Source: Rhizophagus clarus
Lineage: Eukaryota > Glomeromycota > Glomeromycetes > Glomerales > Glomeraceae
Direction: 5' to 3'
Assembly (NCBI GenBank): GCA_015698045.1
Contig: BLAL01000254.1
Span: forward strand, 248,001-312,000
Length of the DNA stretch: 64,000 nt
In this document: positions 34,313-45,240 of the stretch, piece by piece
Position numbering within the stretch: position 1 is the stretch's first letter
Layout of the letters: each line of letters begins with the position of its first letter
Position numbers and translations under genes: made by a program
Notes under the pieces: generated by a model
Told to the model about the DNA's origin: nothing
Databases searched by the model: none
Seen by the model: the letters and a program-made list of their open reading frames with translations, nothing else

Positions 34313-35506
34313 ATGCCAGTTTTTTTTCGTAATTATAAAAAAATTGGAATGGGAGAACCGGTTATTTATATTGATCCTCAAAAAGCACGAGAGCTAGACC
34401 AAATCATAGCAAAACAAACACCTACGATTAATATCGATCCCCAAAAAGCTCATAATTTAGACCAGCATCTTGCCTTGCAAAAACTATATTATTGTCCTAA
34501 AGGTCTGTATCAAAATGTTAAAGGATTGTGGGATGCTTGTAAAAAAGCTGGCTACAGCTTTTCATTTATTGATGTAAAAAAATGGCTTGAGAACCAAGCA
34601 ATGTATCAAATTTTTTGTCCTTCACCAAAGCATATACCTTATGCCAATTACTCTAAAATCACGAAGCCAAATACTGTGCACCAATGTGATTTGATCGAAA
34701 TATCATATGATGAAGATGTGGATACAAATTTACTAAATGATGGCCCAATATATTACTATGTACTATTGGTTATAGACTGCGCGACTAAATATAAAGATTT
34801 TATTTTTTTAACATCAAAGAGCAGTAAGGAAGTTGCAGAAGCATTTAAGAGTATATATGATAATCCTGATAAACCTCTTAACTGGCCTCGAAAATTGCAA
34901 TGTAATAAGGGCACTGAGTTTATGGGATACGTGACTTTATTAATGGATGAACATGGCGTTAAAATTCGAAGAATTATAGTACATTTCAGGCATACAAGTT
35001 TTGCAATGATTGACAATTATGCCAGACATTTTTCTAGAAAGGCTTTTAAAAATCAGTATTCGGTAGAGTTTCTTCTGCCTACTGGCAAGCGCTGTAGAGA
35101 ATGTGAACGATTTGCAAGGAGAATTGTTGATAATATGAATGATAGCCTAACTCGATTGATTGGGATGAGTCCTAATGACGCAACAAAACTTGAGCAGATA
35201 TATTTCAAACTATCAGTAAAATATAATCACCCAATAGGTGTTGATGAACTACAATTACCAAAGGGTACTACTATCTGATTTTTACTCGCTCCTGGAGAGT
35301 GGAAAAATGATCCTTTTGAATGACGCAGAATAACAGATCCAACATGGTCTTCTAGCCTGCATAAGATTTGGAGAATTGTTGTTGGAAAAAATCCTCCAAT
35401 GCCTATTTTATATTATTTAGATGAATCAGGACCTCAACGACCTTTCGTAAGAGAATAGTTAATGCATATTAAAGAAGAATCTATGTTACCTCCTAGGTGG
35501 GTATTG
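34313..35506 (+). pseudogene. Retroviral-type (DDE) integrase relic
   Basis: Open for 321 codons to a TGA at 35276. The same frame continues through TGA (35321) and TAG (35456), with conserved-looking segments between (SSSLHKIWRIVVGKNPPMP, LYYLDESGPQRPFVRE, MLPPRWVLG). Residues 20-51 hold an internal duplication, DPQKARELDQ/DPQKAHNLDQ. The core has HQCDLIEI (D126), VLLVIDCATKYKDFIFL, then QCNKGTEF where the second catalytic Asp is Asn198. The third acidic position appears to be D234 in MIDNYARHF instead of Glu. Such integrases occur in Ty3/DIRS-unrelated LTR elements and in Maverick/Polinton-type elements; the polymerase next door favours the latter style. Catalytically dead as it stands. Confidence 0.75.
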
Positions 35507-36030
35507 GGATATAACCAAATGCATACAAGGCGCTCCTTATAAAAGTTTCTAAATCTACTACACAGTGAGGGATTGTAATAAGGATTACTCCTTCCCGATG
35601 ACATAATGCTCTCTTTTTCCAATCATGCCAAATTTGTGCATTTAGATTCATCTGACCTTGCGGGTGAAAAAAAGGAACAATTTGGTAATGTTGGTTGCCA
35701 CTATATTCGAAGGCCAAGCCTAGCTCTTCATTATATCCATTTAGATGTTATCCCTCCAAGAATTTAGGTTTTCAAAGAGGAAATTCTTTATGCAATAAAT
35801 CCTCAAATATATACCGGCATGTTCTTTCCGGTACATTAGGACAAATATTGCACTATCTATAATTCTGTTTCATATTTTTATATGGCGCCTCCCATTTATG
35901 ACCTTTTTTACATGCCCATAAATATGTATTAGGACTAACTTTAGCTAAGCATCTTCCTTCACACTTTTGGGCATATGCCAAAGCTTTAGTGTTAATATCA
36001 TCTTGCATTTTATAGGTACAATAGAATATC
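35493..36030 (-). pseudogene. Treble-clef zinc finger plus nuclease-like domain relic
   Basis: Minus-strand frame starting near QDDINTKALAYAQKCEG. It carries a zinc-ribbon pattern CKKGHKWEAPYKNM with CNIC, interrupted by a TAG where a Trp codon is expected. After further stops it has LGLAFEYSGNQHYQIVPFFH and LCHREGVILITIPH, resembling a PD-(D/E)XK-type fold (E in AFEY; Q-H-Y). Similar zinc-ribbon nucleases occur in giant viruses and are repeated in mycorrhizal fungal genomes; that is recalled family knowledge. Convergent with, and slightly overlapping, the integrase tail. At least three premature stops. Confidence 0.55.
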
Positions 36031-36217
36031 ACGTACAGAAATTTGCGGTAGTGATCATCAGCTCTGGACTAGTTTAGTCAGAAGAATCGATCTGGATATA
36101 TACAAATCCAGGGGCAAGTTCGTAAGTAAAATTAAACTTGGCTATTACTATTGCATAAGTAAAAAAATAAATATCACCAGTATTCTTAGCAGGAAGTAGC
36201 AATTTCGGCTAAGAGTA

Positions 36218-39200
36218 CTATCCATATAATTCAATGATCTCGTCTATATCCACTTCAGACGAATCATCTTTTTTATTATCCTGTAACTTTGATAATGTTC
36301 GATAGCGTGTAATTTCTAGGCCAACTACTTTGTACCATGTATTTCAGAAATCTGCTAGTAGCTTACACTCATCCAAATAATATGATATTAAATATTGTTC
36401 TAAGCACATTGCTCGCTTCTTAGTAACTAATTTATACATACTTTCTCTATACCCTATATTAACTCCGGAAATTTCTTTAAGCAATGATGAAAGTTTTAGG
36501 CGGATGGATTCTTCTTGCTTATCTAACGTATTGAGAAAGGATTGGCAATAAGAATTGTTAGTCAGGCGTTCTCCCTTGTCGGCATAAGTAGTATCAAATA
36601 ATTTTTTTGCGTAAATACGTGCTCCTTCCCATAAATGAGATATGATGGTTTTATCTTTTTTTTCAGATCATCACGTAGGCTTTTGATATATCCCCTAATT
36701 CACTTCTCAGCTGATTTCTGTGCTAAGGCATCTCTTATTTTTGATACCTCATCTTCATCCATTTCATCTTCATCCTCTTCGTCTTCATCCAGGTCGTCTT
36801 CATTTATCTCACAGTATTGTCACCCACTTTTTTACCATTTTTTAACTTTTTTAAGACCTTCAGCATAATTTCAGATGAGGGCTGGTGTCTTTCATCATAG
36901 TTAATAAATCGTGCACAGAGGCCGACAACAGTTTTCAGATAATAGCTGATATCGATCTTTTTACCTAATCGCCTCACTACTTCTGGATACTCCATTTTAT
37001 CCCCTACCCTCTGTGACGAATCACTCTCAACTACAATATACTCAAAGCGTTCGCCTGGTTCTGGGATTTCATAAAGATAAGGCTCGGGTGTTAGGCCCTT
37101 TTTTATGCGCCGTTTGGCATCTGCTTCTACACGGGTGTGTCTATCCTGCATTCGTGAAATGAAACGCTGAACACTCTTGTTATTTTTATCGGGCTTCCAC
37201 ACAGCAGTTTTAACCACTTCATTAAAATCTATTTGTGAAATATCATTTATGGTCTCTTTGAGCACATCATCCACAATCTGATGCAAGGTGCGAGTATTAT
37301 CATTATCCAGCCTCATAGATTCATCCATGACCTTCTTACCCACCTCACGAAAGTATTTAGACTGCCCCTGCTTTACAATCTCAACCCTTCGAATGAAAAG
37401 CTTATTATTAAAGTTGGGCTTATTTGTATGTGGAATGCCGTAGTATTTTTTCTTTCCAGTAAATACTACCAGAAATAAGACTTCCTCATATGCCATTTTG
37501 AGATAAGGAGATCCGTTATCTTCCCTGAGAAAGTCATTAACTTCACCTCGGAGTTTACTCATTGCCTCCATAGATATTCCCACCATCTTCTCCCAGTACT
37601 TTCCTTCGATATCTTTTCTGAAATATATTTCTCATTACACTCCCGGAAATATTCTTCTGGACAAACAAGGTATAATGAATCAGTGTCCCCATATTTCACA
37701 CTGAACCCTTTACTTCTGACAAGGTTAGCAATAAGCTTGATATTCCGCTGACCAGCTGATGTTACCCCGCCTGCTAATGCTCGCAAGAAGAAAGGAGATC
37801 CACTATTCCCAGCTTCACCATAAAACGTATTCATATACACTTTTAAAGCGAGTTGTTTTGCATCTAAACAGGTGACAATAAAGGAAACTGAAGAGTATTC
37901 AGATTTTAAATCATCTGTACCGTCCTTGCCCCTTGCTTCTGCCAAACTAATCTCCTTTTCTAATTCTTCTTTTTTATTCTTTAATGGAGCAAGACGGCTT
38001 TTTAGTGAATTACGTCTAATAAGCAACTCCTCTAATACTTTTGGATAAAGGCCTTTCATTTCGGCTTGGTTTTTATGCTCTATAGACCATACAAAAATAT
38101 CGCGACTATTGAATTTGAAATTAATTTCATGAAGTTTTTTACCGCTCTCCTTTAGAGATTCAGCATGCTCTCGAGATAAAATGATTTTATCAGGTGAGAG
38201 ATTATATGTCATGATAAGGCTTGGATATAATGATGCAAAGTCTAAGCCAGTTACAGGTCGTCTATTTTTGAGACCCTTTACCGGTGGGAAAACATAGGCT
38301 CCAGGGTACTTCCTTGTTTCCGTTTGTTCACATGGAATTGTGCTAGTTAAAATCACTTCCTATCACGCACCGGCATTTAAAAGATTACGCATTTTCATTC
38401 CTACTGCAAAATAATGTGAATCGTATAATGATATGAAGGCTACAGATGCTACCTCCCTATACTCGTTAATTGCATTACGCTTTACCATTAACCGCTGACA
38501 GCTAATAGCATCGATAATATAATATTTGGCTACTTCACGCATCTGCTTGGCCGTTGTAGCATTGGTTTCTTTTAATGCTCTCTCATAATACATAAACATA
38601 CGATGAAAAGGCATATCCAGCTTGTTATCAAGTTTACACTCCTTTAGGTAATATGCTAAACTGCTCTTTTTGGCCTTAGGATAGAATTTCATAAAATATG
38701 GTCAGACATCAATAGCTACGCATCCAGGAATTTTAAGATACTTCGAATGGAAATTCCTATCATTGACCTTTATTGCGCTATATTGATATTGCCATTTTGA
38801 AATTTTTCGAGGCTTGAAGGCTTTAATGACATTTGATTGTACATCCATTCAAGAACTTCTAGCTTTTTCGCTTTCTCTACAATAAATCTCCAGTTATAAT
38901 GTGAATCGTTAAAACCTATTTGTATATCTGGGGTTAGTAGTTTCCAACACAAGGCGAAGGCTTTTAACAGATTTACTTGATTCCCGCATATAATTGTGGT
39001 CCAACGTGGGTCTGGCGCAGTTTCAACATCTACAAGACAGATTTGCTTTAGTGGATTTGGGTCATCTTTCCAATGGACTGACATGCAGATCATAAATACA
39101 TTGGATTCATCACTCTGTGCAGTGGGGAAGTTGCCTAGTCCAAGTGAACTATATGTCTCTATATCCCATGTGAGAACCAGAGTTCGATCTTTCGTAAGTG

Positions 39201-39922
39201 TTGAAGAAATTAGTGGATTGTTGTACTCGTCATCACTTATTGAGTTGTAATTACCCACAGATACTTGGAAGAGATATGAATTTTCTAATAGTATATATGA
39301 ATAATTACTTAATATTGCTCAACTCGAAAGAGGCAATCTTTCTTCACAGGCTACTTTGCAGTAATAATACTGGCAGTTTAGATCATCCGAGGCTGTACAC
39401 ATTCCAATAGCATGGACTGCTTTTAATGCATTATACCGGTCATAGTGGTTTCATATTCTCACACGAATATATGGTTTCTTTTCTGCATGGTATTCTTGAA
39501 GTGGATAAGCGCTAATAATTTCGATCCCAAATTTTGATATGCTATTAAGAATATTAGATAAAATCCTTACTAATTTGGTCTTAAATATAGATAACGACAT
39601 CTCTTCAGGAACTTTGACATCAAAGAAAGGTCAGATACCTGTAATATTTACGACTGCCTTTTGCTAATTAATCAAGCAACCACTAACGCGTAAAATATAG
39701 GTAGAGACCCCATTTATATATTTGGTATTATCACTAACTTCAGTAGGCATGAAATGTATGGGTTGCTTGCTGGATAGGCTTTGTTGAAGTAGCAGTCATC
39801 CCATTATCATATTCTGCTACGATCTCATTACGTGATGGAACACCGGCTAAAGGGCCGGTGCTGTCGTAGTGGGCGAGACTTTCAGCGTGATCAGTTTGGT
39901 CAAAAATAGTTGGTGTATGCAT
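36218..39922 (-). pseudogene. Family B DNA polymerase (delta/NCLDV-like) relic
   Basis: Minus-strand gene broken by several stops and frameshifts. Order: N-terminus from 39922; a stop inside GI-stop-PFFDVKVPEE (about 39632); exonuclease domain with Exo I DIETYS (about 39160) and Exo [13 protein letters not shown] (about 38925), where the expected Asp is Asn; palm motif A DFASLYPSLI (about 38240); motif B KVYMNTFYGEAG (about 37830); motif C YGDTDSLY (about 37690); frameshift near 37590; KKKYYG; then a thumb/C-terminal region past an acidic DEDE stretch to LYG-stop at 36218. A TGA replaces a probable Trp near 36710. Polymerases of this type replicate DNA from primers. Protein-primed Polinton enzymes differ in their insertions, so this looks delta-like. 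Confidence 0.8.
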
Positions 39923-40050
39923 GATGTTAGTTCGAAAAGATATACTATCTCTATAAAATTCGGAAATGTTTAATTTATTTTTTTTTCAGTGGATGCAAAA
40001 AGAAACATATAGCAGGATGGTAGAGGGAGCAGGAATAAAGACATTCTTGA
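39923..40050. other. Spacer after polymerase relic
   Basis: Short AT-rich stretch with a T-run. No terminal repeat of the polymerase/integrase cluster could be recognised here. Confidence 0.3.
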
Positions 40051-40210
40051 TAGGTGATATTTAGGGTATTCTTTTTCGTAATCATTATATAAAATATTGG
40101 AAGAAGAATACCCTATCACTAGCATGTAGTCGGGTATGTCATCCAGGATAGGTAACTTCGTAAACTATTATATAAATATTAGAAGATGCCTACCCTATCA
40201 CTAGTATGTA
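40051..40210. repeat. Two direct copies (82 bp apart) of a hairpin-forming repeat
   Basis: TACCCTATCACTAG recurs at about 40109 and 40191. In each copy an upstream GATAGGT...GGGTATTCTT-like arm pairs with the downstream AAGAATACCCTATC-like arm. MITE-like. Confidence 0.55.
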
Positions 40211-40329
40211 TTTGGGATAAAATATGATCCAGAACCCAAACTTCCAGTTACTTCCAGTTATGGGATTCGCCTCTCCTCGCCTCCTCCTTACTGATATATG
40301 GCCTCACAGCCCGTCATGGAAATTCTATT

Positions 40330-40700
40330 CAAAACAAAAAATAAAACCCAACTAGCATAACCCTTCCCAAAAGACCCTCGATAGCAAACAAAGAGGTCCA
40401 GAACTGACACAAACTCCCAAACAGTAAATAAGAAGCCCTGCATTCAAAACGAGAAATAAAAGACAACCAGCATTTGTATAGCAATAATGAAACCAGAATG
40501 ACACACAAGTCCAAAATAAGCAATAAACCCAACATAGTGAAATAACCACAAAAAGCCCGCAGAGTAACGAAAAATAGCAGATATCTAGAAGTCTATAAAA
40601 ACAAGATATAGCGATCAAAACAAGCAAATATTTACAAACCAATAAAATAGTCATAGAACAATAAAAACACTAACTTAGATAACATTATAGCGTAACAGAT
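40330..40700. other. A/C-rich stretch with no supported gene
   Basis: Strong strand asymmetry (A and C on the plus strand) leaves a 100-codon minus frame that is Leu/Cys/Phe-rich. Its composition is explained by the asymmetry, so it is not called as a gene. Confidence 0.4.
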
Positions 40701-40716
40701 AACACTATAACATAAC

Positions 40717-40746
40717 TAGATAGCAGTCTTATAAGACTGCTATCTA
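40717..40746. repeat. Perfect 30-bp palindrome
   Basis: Centre TTATAA, arms ending TAGATAGCAG/CTGCTATCTA; every base pairs. No terminator or gene end is recognised nearby, so its role is unknown. Confidence 0.9.
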
Positions 40747-40824
40747 ATTATTACTCATTAATGATGTAATAAATTACTACTTTAATTGATCAAATTGAAA
40801 TAAATCTTACTTATATTACAATTT

Positions 40825-41300
40825 TACTCACGATTCACCTGTGATAATATAATATTTATAATATACTAAACATAGGGATGGGGGTTAATTAACCATGGTT
40901 AATTAATGGTTAATTTGGTTAATTATAATTGATAAAATTGGTTAATTAACCGTTAATTTGATTAATTAGTATAAATTAGCCAATCAAAAAGAAGATTTAA
41001 GTCACGTGATTTTTTAAATTTAAGTCAAATAATATTTAGTTTTTTAAATTTAATATAACAATCTAAATTATATATAGTTATATATTGGTTAATTGACGAT
41101 TAATTAACAGTTATTTAACAGTTAATTAACAAGTTAATTAACCAAATTATAATTAACCGTTAATTTATCATCTCTAACTAAACACCCATGACTCACCTGC
41201 GACTCACCTGTGATAATATAATATTTATAATATACTGAACACCTACAACTCACCCGCGATAATATAATATTTATAATATATTAAACACCTGTGACTCACT
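40825..41300. repeat. About 52-bp tandem repeat interrupted by a hAT MITE
   Basis: Units of the type CTCACCTGTGATAATATAA followed by TATTTATAATATACTRAACACC occur at about 40830-40872 and 41200-41290. The first unit is split by the MITE at 40873. Several extra ACTCACCCATG segments follow. Confidence 0.7.
40873..41176. mobile_element. hAT-type MITE, 304 bp, with 8-bp target duplication
   Basis: Ends TAGGGATG and CATCTCTA (TAGAGATG reversed). Flanked on both sides by ACTAAACA (40865-40872 and 41177-41184), the 8-bp duplication typical of hAT elements. The interior is dense in TTAATTAACC/GGTTAATTAA in both orientations. No coding capacity. Confidence 0.9.
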
Positions 41301-43470
41301 CATGACTCACCCATGACTCACTTACAATGTAAAACACTATAATGTTATCATGAGGTTGATCAACAATTAAAGATGATTAAATCAATCTTTTTCTATAAAA
41401 TTTCTATAGATAAGTTATAAATTTGAACTTTATTATTTTACAAAAATATTTTGATAAAATAAGAAGAGTTTTTTTTTTTTTACAAGAAACATTTTATTTT
41501 TTACACGAAAAATGAAGGATTACATCCTAAATCCTAATATAATAATTAATATGTGTGCTATTTCTTTTTTTATAATAATACTATTTACTAAAATTATAAG
41601 TAGCAAAAAATTATCACTGTATTACAATAGTATTAAATGACTAATATTATTATAATTGGTTTGCAAAATTTGAAGTTATCTCAAAAAATTAGGATTAAGA
41701 TATAGATCAACATATATGTCAAAATTGCGAGTTTTTTAGTCTTTCATATTATATGCTTTTATTAATATTATTAATCTTTACAGTAAATTTTGTATTATAA
41801 GTAAACCTCCTTTTATATTTTTCTCATAATTGTTTAAGAAAAAATAAAGAATAAAGGTTATTATGTTTTTTTTTTTGAATATATATGTAAAAATTAATAT
41901 GTTGCATAAGACTTAACTGATAATCCACTTATTTTTCTATTACACAATTTCTGGTTTAGCAAAAAATCTTCTGAATTAAAGATTACTATTCTGATCTAGT
42001 TAAATTGATAGTAAACCAGCAATTTAATAGTTCTAGTATATATAATAAAAATTTGTAAACACATTATATATAATAATATTATTATATTATTTAACATTAT
42101 TTATAGTATTTTTTTTTTTTTATGCATATTTTATTTTTAAATAAAATACCTACTGCATATTTTAATATATTAAATATGTGATATATAGATTTATTTAGTA
42201 TTTAAAAATTAGTATATTTAATAATTATTATAAATTAAATTTTAAAATCTTATATTTTAAATTCTTTTAATACTATTAGAATAGATTATAAGTAATATTT
42301 AATTCAAAAATTATAACTAGAAAATGGATACAGAACTGTTATTAAATCTGAAGTACAAATATGACTAAATAAACCAATCACACATTGACTCAATTTTTGA
42401 GTAGACAGATAGACAGACATTTTGTGTAACCTTTACATAGAAATATATAATATTTCATTATATTCTAGATTACTAATAATTTAAATATATAAATGCAAAT
42501 TAATTATAAATTATATATAAAGATCTTGCAATTTATATATTTGGAACTTAAAATTAATTTGAAATATTTTGGGTAGTATTTATAAAATAAATATTGTATT
42601 TAGGATATTGTTCAATTTATAGGTATTATCAAAATATTATATTTATCAATTATGATATTATAGAATTTAGTTTTAAAAAATTAAAATTAGCATTCAATAA
42701 CTTATAGAATAATTATAGCATTTTTGTAATAGAATGGTATTATAGTATAAGTTTCATATACCATAATTAATTTTGATGACATGTACAATTCAATTTTTAA
42801 ATTAGATAAATAAAAGATCTAGAATACTTTAAGTAATACTTAATGGTATATAAATAGTAATTGTAAATAAAATAATAAATAAATATTACTTTTTCATTTG
42901 AATATTGATTATTTTCCAATTTCAAATTTATAATAAACAAATTCATTAGATACTTTATATTCTTAAAATAATCTAAATTCAGTTTTTTAATATATTTACA
43001 AAATAAATGATAATAAAATGTATTCTTAAGTTCACACAAGATTTGGTTTAATATTATTATAAAATTCTTTATTATGATTTAATTGAGGAATTTTAAAAGT
43101 AATTTCTGTTAGATTTTAGATTTTCTTTTTTTGTATTCTTTGATTATTTCTTTCCAGTATACTTGGAAAAATTTCTTATGTTGTAAATGTTCTGTATTTA
43201 CCTATTTTAAAGAATAGTTAGTAGTGTACTAATTTTTTTACTCAGTGGTGAAAGAAGGTACATAGCATATTTCTCCTCCAGAATTAACAGACTTTATCAA
43301 CAATAAAGTCAGGATGCCCAAATTGAGAGCACAAACCTGGTAAATCTCTTAAATTAGATTGCCCGAATTGAGAGCAATGGAATGGTTACCAAATCGCGCA
43401 AATCCAGTAAAATACTGCTACCATAAGAAATCCTCTAATTCACATGTGGCTAAGTTAGGAGTTACTTACG
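41301..43470. other. AT-rich non-coding DNA
   Basis: Low-complexity, A/T-run-rich sequence. The longest frames are Lys/Asn/Ile/Tyr-only translations. Two copies of an ATTGAGAGCA-containing segment about 53 bp apart lie near 43320-43375. Confidence 0.5.
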
Positions 43471-43472
43471 AA

Positions 43473-43509
43473 ACGCGTAAGTTATTTAAAAACGCGTTTA
43501 TTCACGCGT
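43473..43509. promoter_or_regulatory. Cluster of three ACGCGT motifs
   Basis: ACGCGT at 43473, 43492 and 43504, within 37 bp. In yeasts this is the MluI cell-cycle box bound by MBF. No gene is recognised immediately beside it, so function is open. Confidence 0.3.
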
Positions 43510-44399
43510 CTAATTTTACTAATCAGAACTACTAATCAGATATAATGTTAAGCCATATTTGGCAAATAACTCTGTCAATTATTTTATTGCCGAATAAATT
43601 ATTAGAATTTTTTTATGCAATTTAGATTTATAATACCTCATGACAAATGTATTATATCAAGCTACAACTTTACAGGTTTGTTCTAGAATCATCTGCAATC
43701 ATCTATTAAATTTATCATTACAAATGATCAGTGATCACCACTCGTTATACTTAATCACGTTTATGCATACAATAATTTTATTCAGATGAGAAAATTCTTT
43801 GAAGAAAATTCTTTAATAATAATTGAATCAAATCAGATATTAATTCAACTAGAATGATAGAATACATTCTCAGAAATTATAGAAACGACTTTATGTAAAT
43901 AGAAACATTTTAATCAAATTATGTTTTAAAAATTAAAATTCGGTTTTATGGATATGTAAATGATAGATACATCAGGTAATTAATTAGTTTGTTTCAGAAT
44001 AATGTAGAAAGAATATGTGAATACTAATTAATATAAGCAATATTCATTCTTACGTAGACATGCATACAGTTTATCATAATAATTGGTCAGATTAATAAAT
44101 TCTTTACTGTAATTTATTTCATATTATTTACTGCCCAAACAATTGTAGGATCCTCAAGGACCATTTATGATTTGGTGTTACGGTAATTTGTAAGTTAACC
44201 CGTAACATATGTAGAAATCACGGAGTCTAAATTCGTCTAAACAATCCATGGAATTAATGATGGCACTTCAAATCTTTTGATAAGTACTTAATAACTATTT
44301 TTAATATTAATAAGTTAAAATTAAAAATCCCATCATTATTTGGAATCATGGATTTCTTTAAATTAAATAATTTATAAAAAAAAAATAAGGATAATCATT
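43510..44399. other. AT-rich non-coding DNA
   Basis: No gene, RNA or ordered repeat recognised. Confidence 0.45.
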
Positions 44400-45240
44400 T
44401 TAATGGTGATTATTTTTACAATCGGATTGATAAACGAATATTTCCTTCGCAACAATATTTTCACTGGTTAGGCTGTGATTCAAATCTTGTTTGCTAAATA
44501 ACTTCATCGCTGCTCTAAATATTTCCAAAATTTTGTGCTTTCAATTGCGATCAAAATCATCAAACAACACATCACCATGTACTGCTAATGATGCTGTGAT
44601 CTGTAAACGTAAATATTCAAGTATTTGACGTGAAATTTTACCTCAAAAAGATATCATGATAATTTCCCTGCAGACAAGCTCGAACTTTGGAAATTCCTGA
44701 CTATCAAGATGTTCAGCTTTCACACCAAGTCCAAGACAAAATTACTTGTTGATTTTCAAAGAAAGTAAAATAACCAGCTTCCCTCCAACATTAGTTGCCT
44801 TCATCTAATAGTAAAAAAGACACTTTACAAATAAATGTCAATAACTGACCTTAACATACGCCTTAACATACTTAACAAGATCGAAGATCCATTGTCAAAA
44901 TATGCGAAACTTCACGGAAATTAATGATATTAGACTTGATCACAATTTGTACCCTTGATATCGTCGATTTGCAGATCAACAAGAATGTTTGCCTCACAAG
45001 CGTTGTTGGACTCGTTTAGAAGAGTAATCAGATCTTTGATTGCCATCATAAAATATCAATATAGAGGCAGCCTGAGCGCCTCAATGTCATTTGCAGTTAC
45101 CATCGCAATGCAGTTACCATCATATTGAGGTTAACAAGTCATAAAGTCAAGACATCCGATCCGATCGAATGTCGCTCCTGATTGAATATAAAATTTAACC
45201 AATACCTCTGGCGGCATCTTTATACGAATTCATCCTGGAA
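44400..45240 (-). pseudogene. Decayed protein-coding relic, family unknown
   Basis: On the minus strand, long coding-like stretches persist through scattered stops and one frameshift. 45178-44932 reads GATFDRIGCLDFMTC, then VTANDIEALRLPLY-stop-YFMMAIKDLITLLNES and NILVDLQIDDIKG. After a shift at about 44932 it continues VKAEHLDSQEFPKFEL, RQILEYLRLQITASLAVHGD, a TGA, then KHKILEIFRAAMKLF and ends NNHH-stop at 44400. A possible start is MNSYKDAARG near 45220. Composition is clearly unlike the surrounding spacer (all amino acids used, GC higher). Several stops fit CGA to TGA or CAA to TAA. I do not recognise the family. Confidence 0.45.

Noticed and set aside
40329..40654. 100-codon Leu/Cys-rich minus frame that could suggest a membrane protein
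   Set aside because: Strand composition (A/C against T/G) alone explains the hydrophobic translation; no start context, splice pattern or family resemblance.
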